Assembly: GCA_958299035.1 (NCBI GenBank)
Contig: CATQJL010000316.1
Location: forward strand, 27,348,012 to 27,412,011
Direction: 5' to 3'
Origin: Cylicocyclus nassatus
Taxonomy: Eukaryota; Nematoda; Chromadorea; Rhabditida; Strongylidae
Length of the DNA: 64,000 nucleotides
In this document: one piece after another, positions 1-12,050 of the stretch
How positions within the stretch are numbered: the stretch's first letter is position 1
Layout: each line of letters begins with the position of its first letter
Made by a program: the position numbers and the translations under genes
Notes under the pieces: generated by a model
What the model was told of the DNA's origin: nothing
What the model saw: the letters and a program-made list of their open reading frames with translations, nothing else
Databases searched by the model: none

Positions 1-296
1 ATACAGGCCTAATGAGCGCCGAACGTGGCTAACTTTGGAACATCGTCTGCGTATGCGCACTTCGCTACCGGAGTGATTGCACCGCCAATGAAAATTCTGT
101 GAGGGAACATTGTCATAATAAATGTGACGGATGTATCCGTTGTGTTTTTCAGCAATGATTTCTACACTCCCAAGCGCCAAATGGCGAAAAAAAGTCTGGC
201 GCTTTCTGGCGTTTCTCGGCGCTTCTATTTATAATTATATAATATTTTACGCTATAATATTGTGCACTCGAGGTGCACTTAAGGAAAAAAAAGGTG

Positions 297-430
297 CAAG
301 GGAATGGTCAGAAGTTAAAGTGGCCAGCCCGAACAATCTGGACAACATTCGATGCAGCATAGAAGGCTGATTTCAAATTTGTCTTCCTTATCTTCAGAGC
401 GCCTTTGTAGGCAATGTTATGAGAAGGAAA
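297..430 (+). repeat. Fragment of a CAAGGG-ended MITE family
   Basis: The stretch starts CAAGGGAATGGTCAGAAGT and closely matches the left arm of the full element at 35278-36023 and the interrupted copy at 54765-56275. Only the left arm is present, so this is a truncated copy. No coding content is seen. Confidence 0.7.
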
Positions 431-2280
431 ACAGATTTAGAGTCAGAGTTTCATGCTGCTGCATGTTTGTCCAATACTTACCAGCTAATTACATACCACC
501 TCGTCACGCCGTAAATTTGAAAAATAGATAGTGTTGTGTGAGATGCATTATGAGCTAGAACTTTGCATATTTGAGGAAAGCGTGGTCACACTAACTTTGT
601 CAAAGCTTTTTTTGGAAAATTGCACGTTCCTAAGCCCAAATAACGAGCATGAATTTCACGATGCCGTCCTATATTGCAAGGCACAAGCAGATTTTCCAAA
701 GCTATCTGGTTACCCTCGGGTGCACTTACTTCAAGCATCTCTTTCAAGCGGTATGTTTTGGCAGGTAGTATTCCTGTTCGATGTGGCTAAACCATGCGTA
801 AGATCAGTTTTCAGCTACTTGCGCCCCCACCCTCCCCGTGCTTGCGCTGGTGTAGCAGAATTGACAAAAAGGCAAGACCAAAGAAATTAGTAACCCGAAA
901 AAAAAAGCACAGGATGGTAAATTCTTCGAGTACTATTGACCGATTATCTCAAAGCGATTGTTGTTATGATTATTATAACGTATACATAAAATTTTGAATA
1001 TGCAGGGTCGCTAGGACAGTAGAAAAAGAAGAAGAAAGCAGACTGAGGAGTAGTAGCGAACTTCAAACTTGAAGTTCGCACAGCTGGATACGGTGAACTA
1101 CAGCGGAGTAACGATTTACAAATTGAAGAAAAAGCCACAAAAGATATGCAGAACAACAAAGGCACTGGGAACTTGCGATTTTTGGAAAGAATAGTAGCAG
1201 CGAAGTAATACTGCTAAAAACGAAAAAAATTGAAAACAAAAAACCGTGTTAACCAATAAGAAAAGTTCCTGTACTCATCCATAAGAATCCAGAAGCAAAA
1301 GAAATTTGAGTGTAGGACAATTACAATTCACAACTCGTTTGAAAAAATCCATTTTTGACATAGTTTTTTGAGTGACTTGCTTTGGCTATTAGCAGTTTTG
1401 GAGGCAACATGCGATAAAAGAGAAGACTCAGAAGTCTTGCATAAAACATATCCTTGTCTATGGTAATGGAGATCAAACATTACAAGTCTACAGCTTAGTG
1501 GCCCAAATGTTAAAATGCTGGTGTGTTGATTATTCTCCTTGCGCAACATTCAGGGACGGAAAGAAAATTAGCCACGCTTCTCTTGACAGCTTAGCGACTT
1601 CATTCTCAACTTATGACATTTCTCTGTAATCAGAAAATGCATTGTAGGGGTTCCTGAAATTGAGAAATTAGCATACTTGTAAGAATTTTGAAGTTTTCAG
1701 CTTTCATGAAGCTTTTTTCAAAAGTTGGATTCCTTACCCAAGTTCAATAATGGTAAAAATTACTTAGGCCTTATAAAGTCTAACCAAATGGCTTGGCTTT
1801 TTGGTTGAACTACTCGGAAAATAAATAGTTTGGAGTAAGCTTACTGCGTAGTTGATATGATCAGCAGAGTTTGGAGAATCTATCAAAGCCCTCAGGTTTT
1901 CAGCTAATAGACTCGCCATTAGTTCGAGTTAAGGCGTACTTCATAGGGGTAGAGGATGTATTCTCAGATGTCAATAAGAGCATTTCCAGGTTACAGAATA
2001 CTTCCAGATATTTGACCTCAATGAAATATTGAACTCAACCATTGCATATCGCAATGTCTTCCATCCAAAAAGAATGCAATAACTAAGTAGTTAAATTTTT
2101 AAATTAGGTAACTTCTTCCAGAGAATCGTTCAGCAGACAAGGGATGCGGATTCCGGTGTTGTACATTTCTTTGAAAAATTGCTGGTGCGACTTGATAATC
2201 TTCCTCTACCACGTGCAGAAAATCAGGTCCTAGTTTGAAAATTCTCGAAAATTCGTGAAATGCGTATGCATGCATGCATG
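431..2280. other. No supported feature
   Basis: AT-rich sequence with short scattered reading frames only. I saw no splice-consistent exons, no terminal inverted repeats and no RNA gene. A TGCA-rich run (GCATGCATGCATG) lies at its right edge, against the MITE at 2281. Confidence 0.5.
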
Positions 2281-2391
2281 AGGCTGCGTTCATACTGATC
2301 CGGAAGTTCGTGAACAGTTTCAGCACAACGTTCAAACTGAGCACTGTGCTGAAACTATTTCCGGACTTCGGTATCAGTATGAACGCAGCCT
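2281..2391. mobile_element. 111 bp palindromic MITE
   Basis: Begins AGGCTGCGTTCATACTGAT and ends with the exact reverse complement. The arms continue imperfectly for about 46 bases each, leaving a short loop near 2328-2343. This is the form of a miniature inverted-repeat element; no coding capacity and no clear target duplication are visible. Confidence 0.8.
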
Positions 2392-3015
2392 AAGCAACAA
2401 CTTGAAATCTGGCAAATAGACTGTTTTTTGAGAGCCACTTCCAGCTTGATACAATAAGAAAACTAGTCAGCATAGAATTTTTGAAAAAACGTACTTATAT
2501 ATGTTATGCTCACTTTTTGAAAGTTGTTGAAAAGTTGTTTATTTTTTACTGCTGCCACATTTGACTCAACAATTATGTTTTCTTTGGAGAAAAAGCATTT
2601 CAGAATTTGAGGTTACCTGAAATCTTGGAATGATTAGAGGAATCTGACAGAAACAACTAAGGTCATCCTGGAAAATATTGAAGAAACAAAGGAGAAACAA
2701 ATCAATATTAGAAAAGAAACAAAGAAGGATTCCGTGATAATGTACGGATTTAAGAGTTTTTGGGCTTTATAGCCTTTCCGATTTAATTTAGAGATGTAAA
2801 AAAAGTTGCATTGTTTGGCACAGAAACGAACTCCTAGAGTTGGAATATTGTGATAGATTTATGATAGAAACTTTCCAAAGGTACTGGGCAGTTTTAATCT
2901 CAGATTGGTAGGGTTCACGCGTTTACAGTCACGTCATCTAGAAATGAAAAATTGAAGGCTTTCAGGAAGTTATGAACTCACTCACTTGATATAGAAGTAT
3001 TGAATAATTGTTATA
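2392..3015. other. No supported feature
   Basis: AT-rich spacer between two MITEs. Purine-rich GAAACAAAG-like runs occur around 2655-2725. No coding signal. Confidence 0.5.
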
Positions 3016-3017
3016 TA

Positions 3018-4051
3018 TTAGGCCGGTCCGAAAGTTCGTGCCGTTTTTAAGCCCCATGCTCAAACCCAGAATAAAGATAGAAAAAAGCTGTAAGCACTAT
3101 CCGATGGAGGATTTTTTCTTCTCTCTAACGGTTATGTTACTGTTCAGATTCCTTCAATGTCCGCTCAACAATCTACAGTGATCTCCAACCCGTGATTTTT
3201 ACCCATCTTGAGCTTGGCTATTTTTTAAAGTTTCGGTCTTTAACTTTTGGACTAATTTCGATCACAATTGAATGGAACAAACAAAATGCAGTACAATGAA
3301 CTATTTTGGATTCATCAACTAACTTTTCAGTATTTCTCAAAATAATTTTTCCAAAAGCCCTTAATTTTGCGAAGTGGTGAATTACATAATCGCTTCAAAC
3401 ACTGACAAATCTTCGGAATTTGAGGCGTTTGAAAATAATTTATTACTCAACGCTAGTTTTATAAGCAACTGAGGGTTTAGCGGTTCAAAATATTGGAGTC
3501 CGAACTTCCTGAGTACAGCTTAGGAAGAGTCTGGAAACAAGAATCATAATGATTTTGTCCTCATATTTATACAAATCAGGAAGAAAAAAGTCCATTAGCA
3601 AAAGGTGGAAAAGCTGCATCCAGTAACACCCTGATTGCTCGTCATTTATTATTCTGTGAGAATTGAAATGCCCAAATGTAAAATTTAATAGCATCAGAAA
3701 AATGTTTTCAAAAATCTTGAGGAGCCGGCTAGAAATGCCGAAAAATGTATTGTATTGCATTTTGTTAGTTCTATTCATCGGTTATCAAAGCTAGTTCAAA
3801 TGTTGAAAATGAAAATTTAAAAAAATATTTTCAAAAAACAGCCAAAGTCAAGATGAATGAAAATCATGGTTTGGAATGTTGGAGCTCCCTGACGATTATT
3901 GAGCAGACTTCAAGAGAATTTGAACAAAAACATAACCGCTAAAAAGAGGAAGAAATTTTGCATCGGATAGTGCCTACAGCTTTTGTATATCTTCATATTA
4001 GGTGGTTTGAGCATGGGTCTGAAAAACGGCACGGACTTTCGACCGAACTAA
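3018..4051. mobile_element. Mariner-type non-autonomous element, 1034 bp, TA-flanked
   Basis: Left end TTAGGCCGGTCCGAAAGT and right end ACTTTCGACCGAACTAA are imperfect inverted copies, with TA on each side (3016-3017 and 4052-4053). The inverted similarity runs more than 200 bases inward from both ends. The TTAGG.. terminus and TA duplication are typical of mariner-related elements. There is no transposase. The open frame 3485-3778 on the minus strand has a counterpart in the related element at 20958-21974 but resembles no transposase. A truncated relative ends at 30202. Confidence 0.8.
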
Positions 4052-4316
4052 TATTTATCAAATCTAATCAGCTTGAGAACAGGCATTAGCATGAGAAATT
4101 CCTGCTGAGAAATCCAGGCGTAAGAGATGCAGAAAAATGCTGTTCTACTCTCGTTTCAGAAAAAAATGGTTACTGTTTGCAAATTGTGTGCAATAACGAG
4201 TTAATTGCGAACGTTGAATCTCTTAAGCTGTATACAAATTTTGCATAAACCATTCAGACGCTAGGTTCTGTTATTTTATGAGTTGACCTATTCTGCTTCT
4301 GTTTCTTGCCTCATTA

Positions 4317-4938
4317 TCTTATATATAAAGATGAATGTCTGTTTGTCTGTATGTATGTATGTCTGTCTGTCTGTAAGGTTCCGAATAGAAAATTCCATTT
4401 CTGAACCGATTCGGACAAACTTCGCACACATACACTTCGGGGCGGGGTAAGTGTCGTGGGCTAACTTTTCGTAATCGATCGGTATCGATTTTATCGATTT
4501 TTATCGATTTTTTTGTAGAGTCCATCTAGGGGCTGGGAGTTGGCACGGAGGGGTAAATGAGCATGGCGATTCCGAATATTATATTAGTTTTCAGAATTAT
4601 CCATTACTTTTATCGATTTTATCAATTTTTTTGCAAAGTTCGAGTTACGGGGCTGGGATTTGGCACGGGGGGGGGGGGTAATCGAGCATGCTGATTACGA
4701 TACAATATTAGTTTTTGAAATCGTCTATTACTTTTATCAATTTTATCGATTTTTCAAAATTTGAGAAGGGCTGGGAGTTGGCACAGAGGGTAAGTGGGCA
4801 TGCTGATTTCGAAAACAATACAGGGAACGGGAAATGAAATTTAGGAGTGGTCACAGGGAAAGGCTGTACAGAGATAGGGATGGGACCTTTATTACAGTGT
4901 TTTTGACAGGGCCAGGCGGAGCCGGATAAGCCAGCTAG
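4317..4938 (+). mobile_element. Non-autonomous Helitron, 622 bp
   Basis: The unit starts TCTTATATATAAAG directly after an A and ends AGCCAGCTAG directly before a T. This is the TC...CTAG form inserted between A and T, without target duplication, that defines Helitrons. The left part holds GTCTGT/GTATGT short tandem runs, the middle three rounds of TTATCGATTTT-rich sequence, each followed by a GGGGCTGGGA(G/T)TTGGCAC-like block. A strong 3' hairpin is not obvious, which is the main weakness. 5'-truncated-type relatives (5' end retained, 3' end lost) sit in the big palindrome at 37851 and in its other arm and duplicate. No Rep/helicase is encoded. Confidence 0.65.
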
Positions 4939-4986
4939 TTTACTACAGATCGTTTACGACATTTATTCCAGCTTGGCATTTCAGCA

Positions 4987-5886
4987 ATGTACTCCGCAAA
5001 AATGAGTCACAAAGTGATATGTGGTTGTAGTGCTATTTTCGCTTACCTGTTCGTTTCGTTGTTCTTCCGCATGTATCCCACAACCCTCGCATCAGTGGAG
5101 AATTTCGCAGTGAGTAAACATCTGATCCCTTTCCATTTAGCAAAGTTAATAAAGATAGAAGTTCAAAATTACCATCTTAAACTTTTCAGGATGGCGTCAA
5201 TCACAACGATTGTGCATGCCGGCATGAGAATGTGGTTTACGACTTCTGCTATCGCCTTCCCACAAACTTAAGCATCAAAGGTCGACGCTTTGATTGCAAA
5301 TACATTGCACTTCTTCAAAACCTAAGTAAGCCATTGTACCGATACTGATGTAGTTACCTGAATGCTCGCGCGTTTTTTGGGCAATCCACAAATTTGAAGA
5401 GCAAAGTAGGCGGACGCTTCAAATAGTACCCGATGCAGAGTTTCTTTTCTTTCTACTGGCTGTGCTTTCCATTATCCTTTTATTAGGCACTCGCAGGTAC
5501 TTAACACCATGTTCAGCCAATTTTTCCAAAATCTTCATTCCAAACTTTTAGGTTCTTTTATACGACTAAAAAATGAGAAATGAGAAAAAATGAGAAATCT
5601 TTTGCACGTTGATACTTTTTTCGCAGCTAACTTTTGATGTTTCTACAATTTGTTTGGAGCGATCGAACTTTAGATTCGGTCTATGTAGACCATCAAAAAA
5701 CAAGTGACTTGCATAATCATTAGAACGATGTTCTTTTCTCTCTGTATGCTGCTTTTCTTCACAATCCCTGCAGACTCTCCACAAAATATCGCCGAGTTTT
5801 ATGGAGTGCATGCTGTCTTGCTGAAAATTCAAAAATATTTACCTTCTAGAGCGGCAACCGCTTACCTCACCTTCCCGGAACTCAGA
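4987..5886 (+). CDS. N-terminal exons of a DUF1647-like (nematode glycosyltransferase-like) gene
   Basis: Three exons join in frame: 4987-5109 (41 codons, phase 0, donor GTGAGT), 5190-5325 (acceptor CTTTTCAG, 45 codons plus 1 base, donor GTAAGC) and 5774-5886 (acceptor CCCTGCAG, 37 codons, donor GTAAGA). Residues 10-30 form a hydrophobic segment (ICGCSAIFAYLFVSLFF) that would anchor a type II Golgi membrane protein. Exon 2 has the pattern HENVVYDFCYRLP followed by SIKGRRFDC, which I associate from memory with the N-terminal part of nematode DUF1647 proteins. Exon 3 fits the frame but not clearly the family. The start is the first ATG of the open exon; a second ATG lies five codons on. The likely catalytic exons are 10 kb downstream at 16280-16715, so this may be one gene with a transposon-filled intron, or two fragments. 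Confidence 0.55.
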
Positions 5887-7635
5887 GTAAGAAATATGAA
5901 TTGGTACGTATAAATTTTGAAGTTTTATAGGTAATCGATGGACTTTTGCATCATAATTATTCAGATGCAAATATTTAACAAATCATCTTAAATCAATAAA
6001 TAAACATTTTGGTTCTCAAGTTTTACCTGGAAAAGATATTGAATTACACCGGCGTTTGAATAAGAGAAGCAGACTGCACAATAAGTTTAGAAGTGGTTTC
6101 AAAACTCTTTTTGGAGATTTCCTCGGGAGAACACTTTGGTATGAAGAAACGTCAAGAAAGGCTGAGTGTTCAAACTTGTAGTTGAGCAGCTTCGACATCA
6201 AAGCTACTTGCAATGAGCTCAATTTTTGACTGCTGAAGTTCTGCAACATTGGCCCGTAGTAAACCCTTCTTTAGCGCAATGCAGCCGGGGGTGGGTCTAC
6301 GTAACGCCTTAGTCCGGCGTTTAGTGAGCTATAGATCAGTACGCGGATTGCTTTCTAGGCCTAAAGATCTTGTGCGTTCTTGAAAAGGTTAGATTTGAGC
6401 ACGATTAATCAAATGACTAAATGATTAGGATTCAACGCAGGAGCCCACGATCGAGGCCGGTTAGTAGTGAACTTTAGGGCACCGCCGGGCAATTTCTGAT
6501 AGCGGCTGCCATAAAAAAAGATGAACCGCTACCAAAAATTTCAAGTAGCAAAAAGAGATAAACTTATTTCACGATATTTCAGCATGTATACCGGTAAAGA
6601 AGCACTGAATAGAAAGATAAACCACTCTTTCCATCAATAGCAGAATTTGTGAAAATCAAGCACTCTGCACGGAAACGCGAAATTTTTCTCCTATTTTCTT
6701 GCAGTTTTTGAATAGAGGAGAATGTGTGCCCCTGCAGAAGCGACAACGCTTATGCGTCCACAATTTCATTTCGAGTTTCCGCGAGTGTTTTCAGGCGTTT
6801 TTTTGCTTATTGCTTTCTAAGTGGCGTTGTCGATAAAGGAGAAAAGGTAAGTTAGAGAATAGCCCCTATTTTATGAGTAGCTTTACGCTTATTTCCAAGT
6901 ATCCACTTAGAAGCTACGTCGCGGGGCTTTCACTTTTCACCTTTGAGTTATTGTCTTCATCACACAACTTCTCGATTAAATGCTATTTTTTTTTAGGTAG
7001 AAATCAAGGTTGCTGCAGCGCACTTATTAACATTCAAATAAATGCTTTACGAGAAGAAAGAGGCAAGAGGAGACGAAAGAGAAGGAAATGACAGATTCTA
7101 CACGAAACTGCAACGTGCTTCCAGGTGTATATACCTGACACGAAGCGATGATACAACCACTAAAAAACGAAAACTAATTTCTAACTTACCTTTTCCTCTT
7201 CACCAATCACGACCTAATCAAAAAGCAAGGAATAGACGAAGAAAGCGCTAGAAAAACACTCCCTCGTAAACTTGCTATGCTTGTTGACGCACAAGCGCTG
7301 TCGCGCCTAGGGACACTATATTAAGCAAAAAATCTACTCGATATACTCTCTTGTCGCTCCATATATCAGGCTGTTTCCTCGATGAGTGATTGGAAAACCG
7401 TTCACAGTTCTTTCAAAAAAGGCCGCAGTAGGTAGAGTATGGTTTTTCAGACCAGCGCTTAGAACCAGAGGTACGATAGTGGGAGCCGATTCTCCCCCTA
7501 CCTTCACTTTTGAGCTGGTACAGGGTGACCATCTTCACTTTTGGAATAGAAAATTTTTCGCTGGACGATAAAGAAAGAAAATAAGCAAAACAAACGCAAA
7601 AAAATAAAAGCATATACTTATGTATACGGCGGCAT
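5887..7635. other. No firm feature; possible exon at 6704-6832
   Basis: Mostly AT-rich. An acceptor-like TTTTCTTGCAG at 6693-6703 is followed by a short open stretch (about 6704-6832, cysteine-rich) that could be an exon of the upstream gene but has no family match that I recognise. Two copies of the motif CCTTCACTTTTG-like lie at about 7500-7545, matched by two more at 9925-9985 beyond the next element. Confidence 0.3.
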
Positions 7636-8117
7636 ATATATTTAAAATAAACGTGTTCAGTAAATGGTGTATTTGGAAGTAAAACTTAGCGAAAATGTAC
7701 GGATCTTATTATGCAAATTTTGTCATAACATACTGCGAAGAAAGTAGATCGATCCAGGCAGTAACGGCCGAGAACCAGAATTTCGAATAATTAAATGGTG
7801 AAAAATCATGCAAAATTTCCACTGTTATAAATCTGTTGTTTGAAAATGTCAGCAGTTGCGATCTCATAGGTTTTAGAGAGTAAATGGGTCTCTATCAGCT
7901 AGTGAAAAAATCGAGTGGATTTGAAAGATAGTCATTGAAAACCAGATTTCTAAAGATTTACGCCATTTTTGCGTGTTTTTTGACAGACAGTTAAACTCAT
8001 ATAAATCTTGAATGTGAAAGTGTGTGATGTTGCGACTTCATAGGCTTAATAGATTAAGGTTTGCCTTATCAGGATATATTTTAGCCGTACCGACTCACTG
8101 AAACAGTGCCGAGATCC

Positions 8118-8314
8118 AGAGTCTTGAAAAAAGCAGGTAAAAAAGCGCTTTTTGAATTTCAACAGCTCATAACTTCTTCAGAACTGCATGAATCATGTTG
8201 CGACTAAACCCCCACATATTATAAATCATCTGAAAGCTCTTGATGACAGTTCTGAAGAAGTTATGAGCTGTTGAAATTCAAAAAGCGCTTTTTTACCTGC
8301 TCTTTCAAGACTCT
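8118..8314. repeat. 197 bp internal palindrome
   Basis: AGAGTCTTGAAAAAAGCAGG at the left is mirrored by CCTGCTCTTTCAAGACTCT at the right. The arms include the near-perfect pair around AGCGCTTTTTGAATTTCAAC and AACTTCTTCAGAACTG. The loop is about 60 bases. It sits at the inner edge of the left arm of the larger foldback element and may be a nested MITE. Confidence 0.8.
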
Positions 8315-8529
8315 GGGGCCGGTAGTAATCCCCCCGACCTGGCGGCAGGTCTTGTTGGCAGGTCGCTGGCACCTTTTCCGTGAGGTGGCCAGAAACTAAA
8401 ACCCCAAATTTAGGCCGTCCCAGGCCTTTTTCCAAAAAATTTCTAGACGAAGATGCCGCCTCGACTCTGTAGAAAGCTCTATAGAAATCTACGATTCTAG
8501 AAATCCTCCTGTAGGAAAATATTTGGAAG

Positions 8530-8720
8530 CGCAGACGGAGCTGCCGGCAACTTCGCGATGTCAGTTGCCGGTAACCTGCCGGCAGCTTGTCGAAATCCGC
8601 GAGATGGCAGCTGCCGGCAGGTCAGAGAGCACGGAAAATAGCGTGCTCTTTTGAGAGAGGGAGCTGCCGGCATCTCGACGTGCCCCTACCACGTCGAGGT
8701 GGTGGCACCTTTGCCGACTG
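8530..8720. repeat. Cluster of CTGCCGGCAG-type palindromic boxes in a GC-rich island
   Basis: Five to six copies of TGCCGGCA or TTGCCGGTAA variants occur in about 140 bases, in sharp contrast to the AT-rich flanks. Degenerate partners occur at 9235-9300 (CTGCCGCCGATG, CTGCCGGCATC) and at 8335-8355 (CTGGCGGCAGG). It may be the core of the foldback element. No reading frame here looks real. Confidence 0.6.
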
Positions 8721-9810
8721 CGTCTGCGAGTCTGCGATGCGGCGATATCACACAATTTACGTCAGGCGAAAAAATCAAAAAACTCTGCTTTTTTCAAAAA
8801 ACTACCATTTTCCTCATTATATGAGTTCTTCTTTTTTAAAACGACGATTTTCTTACAGAGAAAAAATCTAGTCATGCCTTAGAACCATAAAGAACACCAT
8901 CTTTTTAGGCAATCCCTTCTAAATCTCGTTTGCACCGATTTCGCCCCTCTCTTGCTCATATCAATCAGCTGTTCTTTCAGGTCAAAGTCTCTCATGCAAT
9001 GTATTGATCCCTCTTACAGGCGGCCACTTACCGGTGCATTCCTCCTATAGCTGGTGCAATCAGTAATGGTTGTCCCAATGGTCGAATGGTTAACGGGTCG
9101 GCATTTAAAGTTAACGTACTTAGGTTCGGCCGCGCGCGAGGTAGCAGTTTTGTGGCTGTGTGCGTCATGGAAATTTGATGTGCGAAATGATTGCGCGCTA
9201 AGGTTACAGAACATATTAAAACCTACAATCACTCCACGAGCTGCCGCCGATGATGGCAACTTCCCCGCGATGTGTGCCTACCTGCCGGCATCTTTGATGC
9301 CACCAGGTACGGTAGATTACTACGGGCCTGGATCTCGGCACTTTTTCAGTGAATCGGTACGGCTAAGATATATCCTGATAAGGCAAACCTTACCCTTATA
9401 AAACCTATGAAGTCGCAACATCACACACTTTCACATTCAAGATTTATATGAGTTTAGCTGTCAGCTGTCAAAAAACACGCAAAATTGGCGTAAATTTTTA
9501 GAATTCTGGTTTCAGAGACTATCTCTCAAATCGACTCGATTCCTTCACTATCTGATAAAGCACCATTTACTTTTTAAAACCTATAAAGTTGCAACTGCTG
9601 ACATCTTCATAAAACAGATTTATAACAGTGGAAATTTCGCATGATTTTTCACTATTTAAATATTCAAAATTTTGGTTCTAGGCCGTTAATGCCTAGATCG
9701 ACCTAATTCCTTCGCAGTATGTTATGACAAAATTTACTTAATAAAATCCGTACAGTCCAACAAACCTTTACTTCCAAATACACCATTTACTAAACACGTC
9801 TATTTAAATT

Positions 9811-10509
9811 TTTATAGATAAAATTTATAAATATTTTTGATATTCATCGTATCTGTGGCCCTAAAGAAGGCCGTTGGGTCACAGTTTGACCTAGAAAGAT
9901 AGCTCTGTTCGTCCGTTCTACCCCCGACACTACCACCTTCACTTCTGGCCGGCCAGTGGTAGCTGGAACCACCTTCACTTTTGGTGTGCCCGGCTCCTTC
10001 CATCGCACCTCTGCTTAGAACCTGCCGTACAACATACATTGTTCCTCAAAACTCCAGTGCGATGTAATGCTCTTCACTCAAAAATTCATTTATAGAAAGA
10101 TTATAAGCTCGCCTTTTCAGGATAACAAGCGCTGTATTCAAAGATTTGCATCAAAGAAGATACTTATCTGCAAAAAACGTCTTTACTTCCAAGTTCTACT
10201 TGTTGAAATTTGAAAATCTAAGTGAACGAGTCTGCTATTATTAAATTAAAAATAAAGGTCTTTTAGAGCTTCTATCAAACCAAAGCACCGTCGACTTTCA
10301 AAACCATTACATGCCTGCCCCCAGGTTCGTGACGGCAATGTCAGAAAATCACTACAAAGAAGGTCTCACATTGGTGAGTCTGCTCAAAGTATTTTTGCTT
10401 GTTCGTATACAGTGACGCCATGAAGTTGCGCACAAGCTGCCTTTCTCTTTTCGTCGTTCATCTCGGATGAAAAAAGATGAAAAAATTATTGAAATGCATA
10501 AGATGATAG
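9811..10509. other. Spacer with repeated CACCTTCACTTYTGG motif
   Basis: ACCACCTTCACTTCTGG and ACCACCTTCACTTTTGG occur about 40 bases apart near 9928-9985, matching two motifs on the far side of the foldback element. The rest shows no coding or repeat structure that I can support. Confidence 0.4.
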
Positions 10510-12050
10510 AGCTTTCAGGAGCTACAACTGACACAATGCGCTCTCTGGAAAACGTAATTTCTGAAAAAATCAAAAATCTTTTTTTAAAAAGTCCGAAAAT
10601 GGCCGTGTCATAATGTTGTGGACAATAATTCTTTAGACGCGGAAAATCTCTTTTGGGTCTTTTTTGGAGTAAAAACAAGTTTTCCACATGTAGACATGCA
10701 ATATTGTAGAGCTCATCGAGGACAATAATCAGGTAGTGGTAACTTCCAAAAAAAAAACAAGTTTGAATTTTATTTTTGTCTTCAAAAACTAACTTCTATT
10801 TATCTTTTTCAAGCCAATTGTCCATATGGAAACTCATTAAAGAGATTCCAACAAAGCTGTTTGAATAAATTGGATGCTTTTTGCTTTTGCATCGAGCTTG
10901 TGCTGATGAGTTCCTTTGCTAGAAATGGCTATTGACAGTGCGCGAAAATGAACCCACCTGCATCTCAGCACTGATTTGCACCGCTTTGCATTCTTGTAGC
11001 TCGGCCGGCAGTCACTCTACGAGCCTATATGCAAGCTATTCAAAAGAGCATGACCGCCCAGACACGGTGGTATGCAAAAAAGTCGAGTTTGAGAAATCTA
11101 AGAGATCTTATAGCGTGAAAAAAAACCCAGCTTTAGAGCTAATTGGAGTGCAGGCTCTTATCAACACAGAGCAATCATAGAGCTTCGAAATGGATTTATA
11201 ACAAAAAATTGACAGTTTTGAACTCCCAAGATGGACTAGCGAAAAGAGCTCTGTTCAACTTTAGCTGGAAAGTTAGTAGTTTCCAAGTCTCCTCTCTTCT
11301 TAACCTCGGCATTGTTAGTTAGTATGTTGTGAGTAGAAAAAGAAGGAAAAAAAAGAAAAAAAAGAAGCACTCTCGCTTTGTCAAAAATTTAGCTGGAAAA
11401 TTTTTAGCCTACCACTAAAACTGCACTCTTTCACCACATCCGTAAGATCTCCAGAATATCAAACTCATTTCCATAACATAGTGTCGAGGAGGTCACGCTC
11501 TTTTAATTGAGCCTACATATTGACTCGTAGACATATTGACTCGTAGAGTGACTGCCGCCAAGCTACAAGCCTACAAAGCGGTGCAAGTCAGTGGGATGCA
11601 GGTGGTTCAAGTGCACGCACTGTCGACAGCCATTTTCGGAATAGAAACACACCAGCACACGTCCGATGCATAGAAGATGGCAATCCAATTTATTCGAACA
11701 GTTTTGTTGGGATGTCTTGAATAGGCTTCCATGTGAAGCAATTTGGCTTGAGAAAGGTAATTAAAAGTTTTTTTTAAAAGCAAAATAAAAATCGAGCTTC
11801 GGTTTTTTTGGGAGGAACCACTACCTGATTATTGTCCTCGATGAGCTCTATAATATAGTATGTTTTAGAGAAATTTCTGTTTTTGCTCCAAACAAAGACC
11901 TAAAGAAAAATTATCGCGTTCGAAGAATTGTTTTTCGGAACATTGTGATATGCCCTGGGTGGGACTTCTTCCAAAAAAAAAGCTTTTCATTTTTATCTAG
12001 AATTCATTTTTTTCCAGACAACGTAATGTGTGTTGTAATTCTTGAAAAGG
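10510..12050. mobile_element. Foldback element, ~1.5 kb, arms ~350-520 bp
   Basis: A left arm about 10510-11036 is inverted relative to a right arm about 11508-12040. The best matched block is GAGCTCATCGAGGACAATAA at 10710 versus its complement near 11835, then AGTCACTCTACGAGCC at 11010 versus GAGTCAATATG / CTCGTAGAGTGACT near 11540. Arms are diverged and contain small indels, so this is an old insertion. The right arm also has a short tandem repeat of CATATTGACTCGTAGA. No transposase is seen. Confidence 0.65.

Larger units (their letters stand above)
7636..9810. mobile_element. Long inverted-repeat (foldback) element, ~2.2 kb
   Basis: Left arm about 7636-8130 and right arm about 9330-9810 are inverted copies of each other over roughly 480 bases, with many substitutions. 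Matching landmarks are AAATGGTGTATTTGGAAGT at 7663 versus its complement near 9770, and the TCAGGATATATTTTAGCCGTAC block near 8070 versus its complement near 9360. The interior holds a separate perfect-looking hairpin (8118-8314) and a GC-rich block (8530-8720). No transposase is recognised, and the termini are too diverged to fix a target duplication. Confidence 0.7.

Noticed and set aside
1700..1760. TTACCCAAGTTCAA resembling part of the nematode spliced leader
   Set aside because: Only about 10 bases fit, no Sm site or snRNA-like structure follows, so no SL RNA gene is called.
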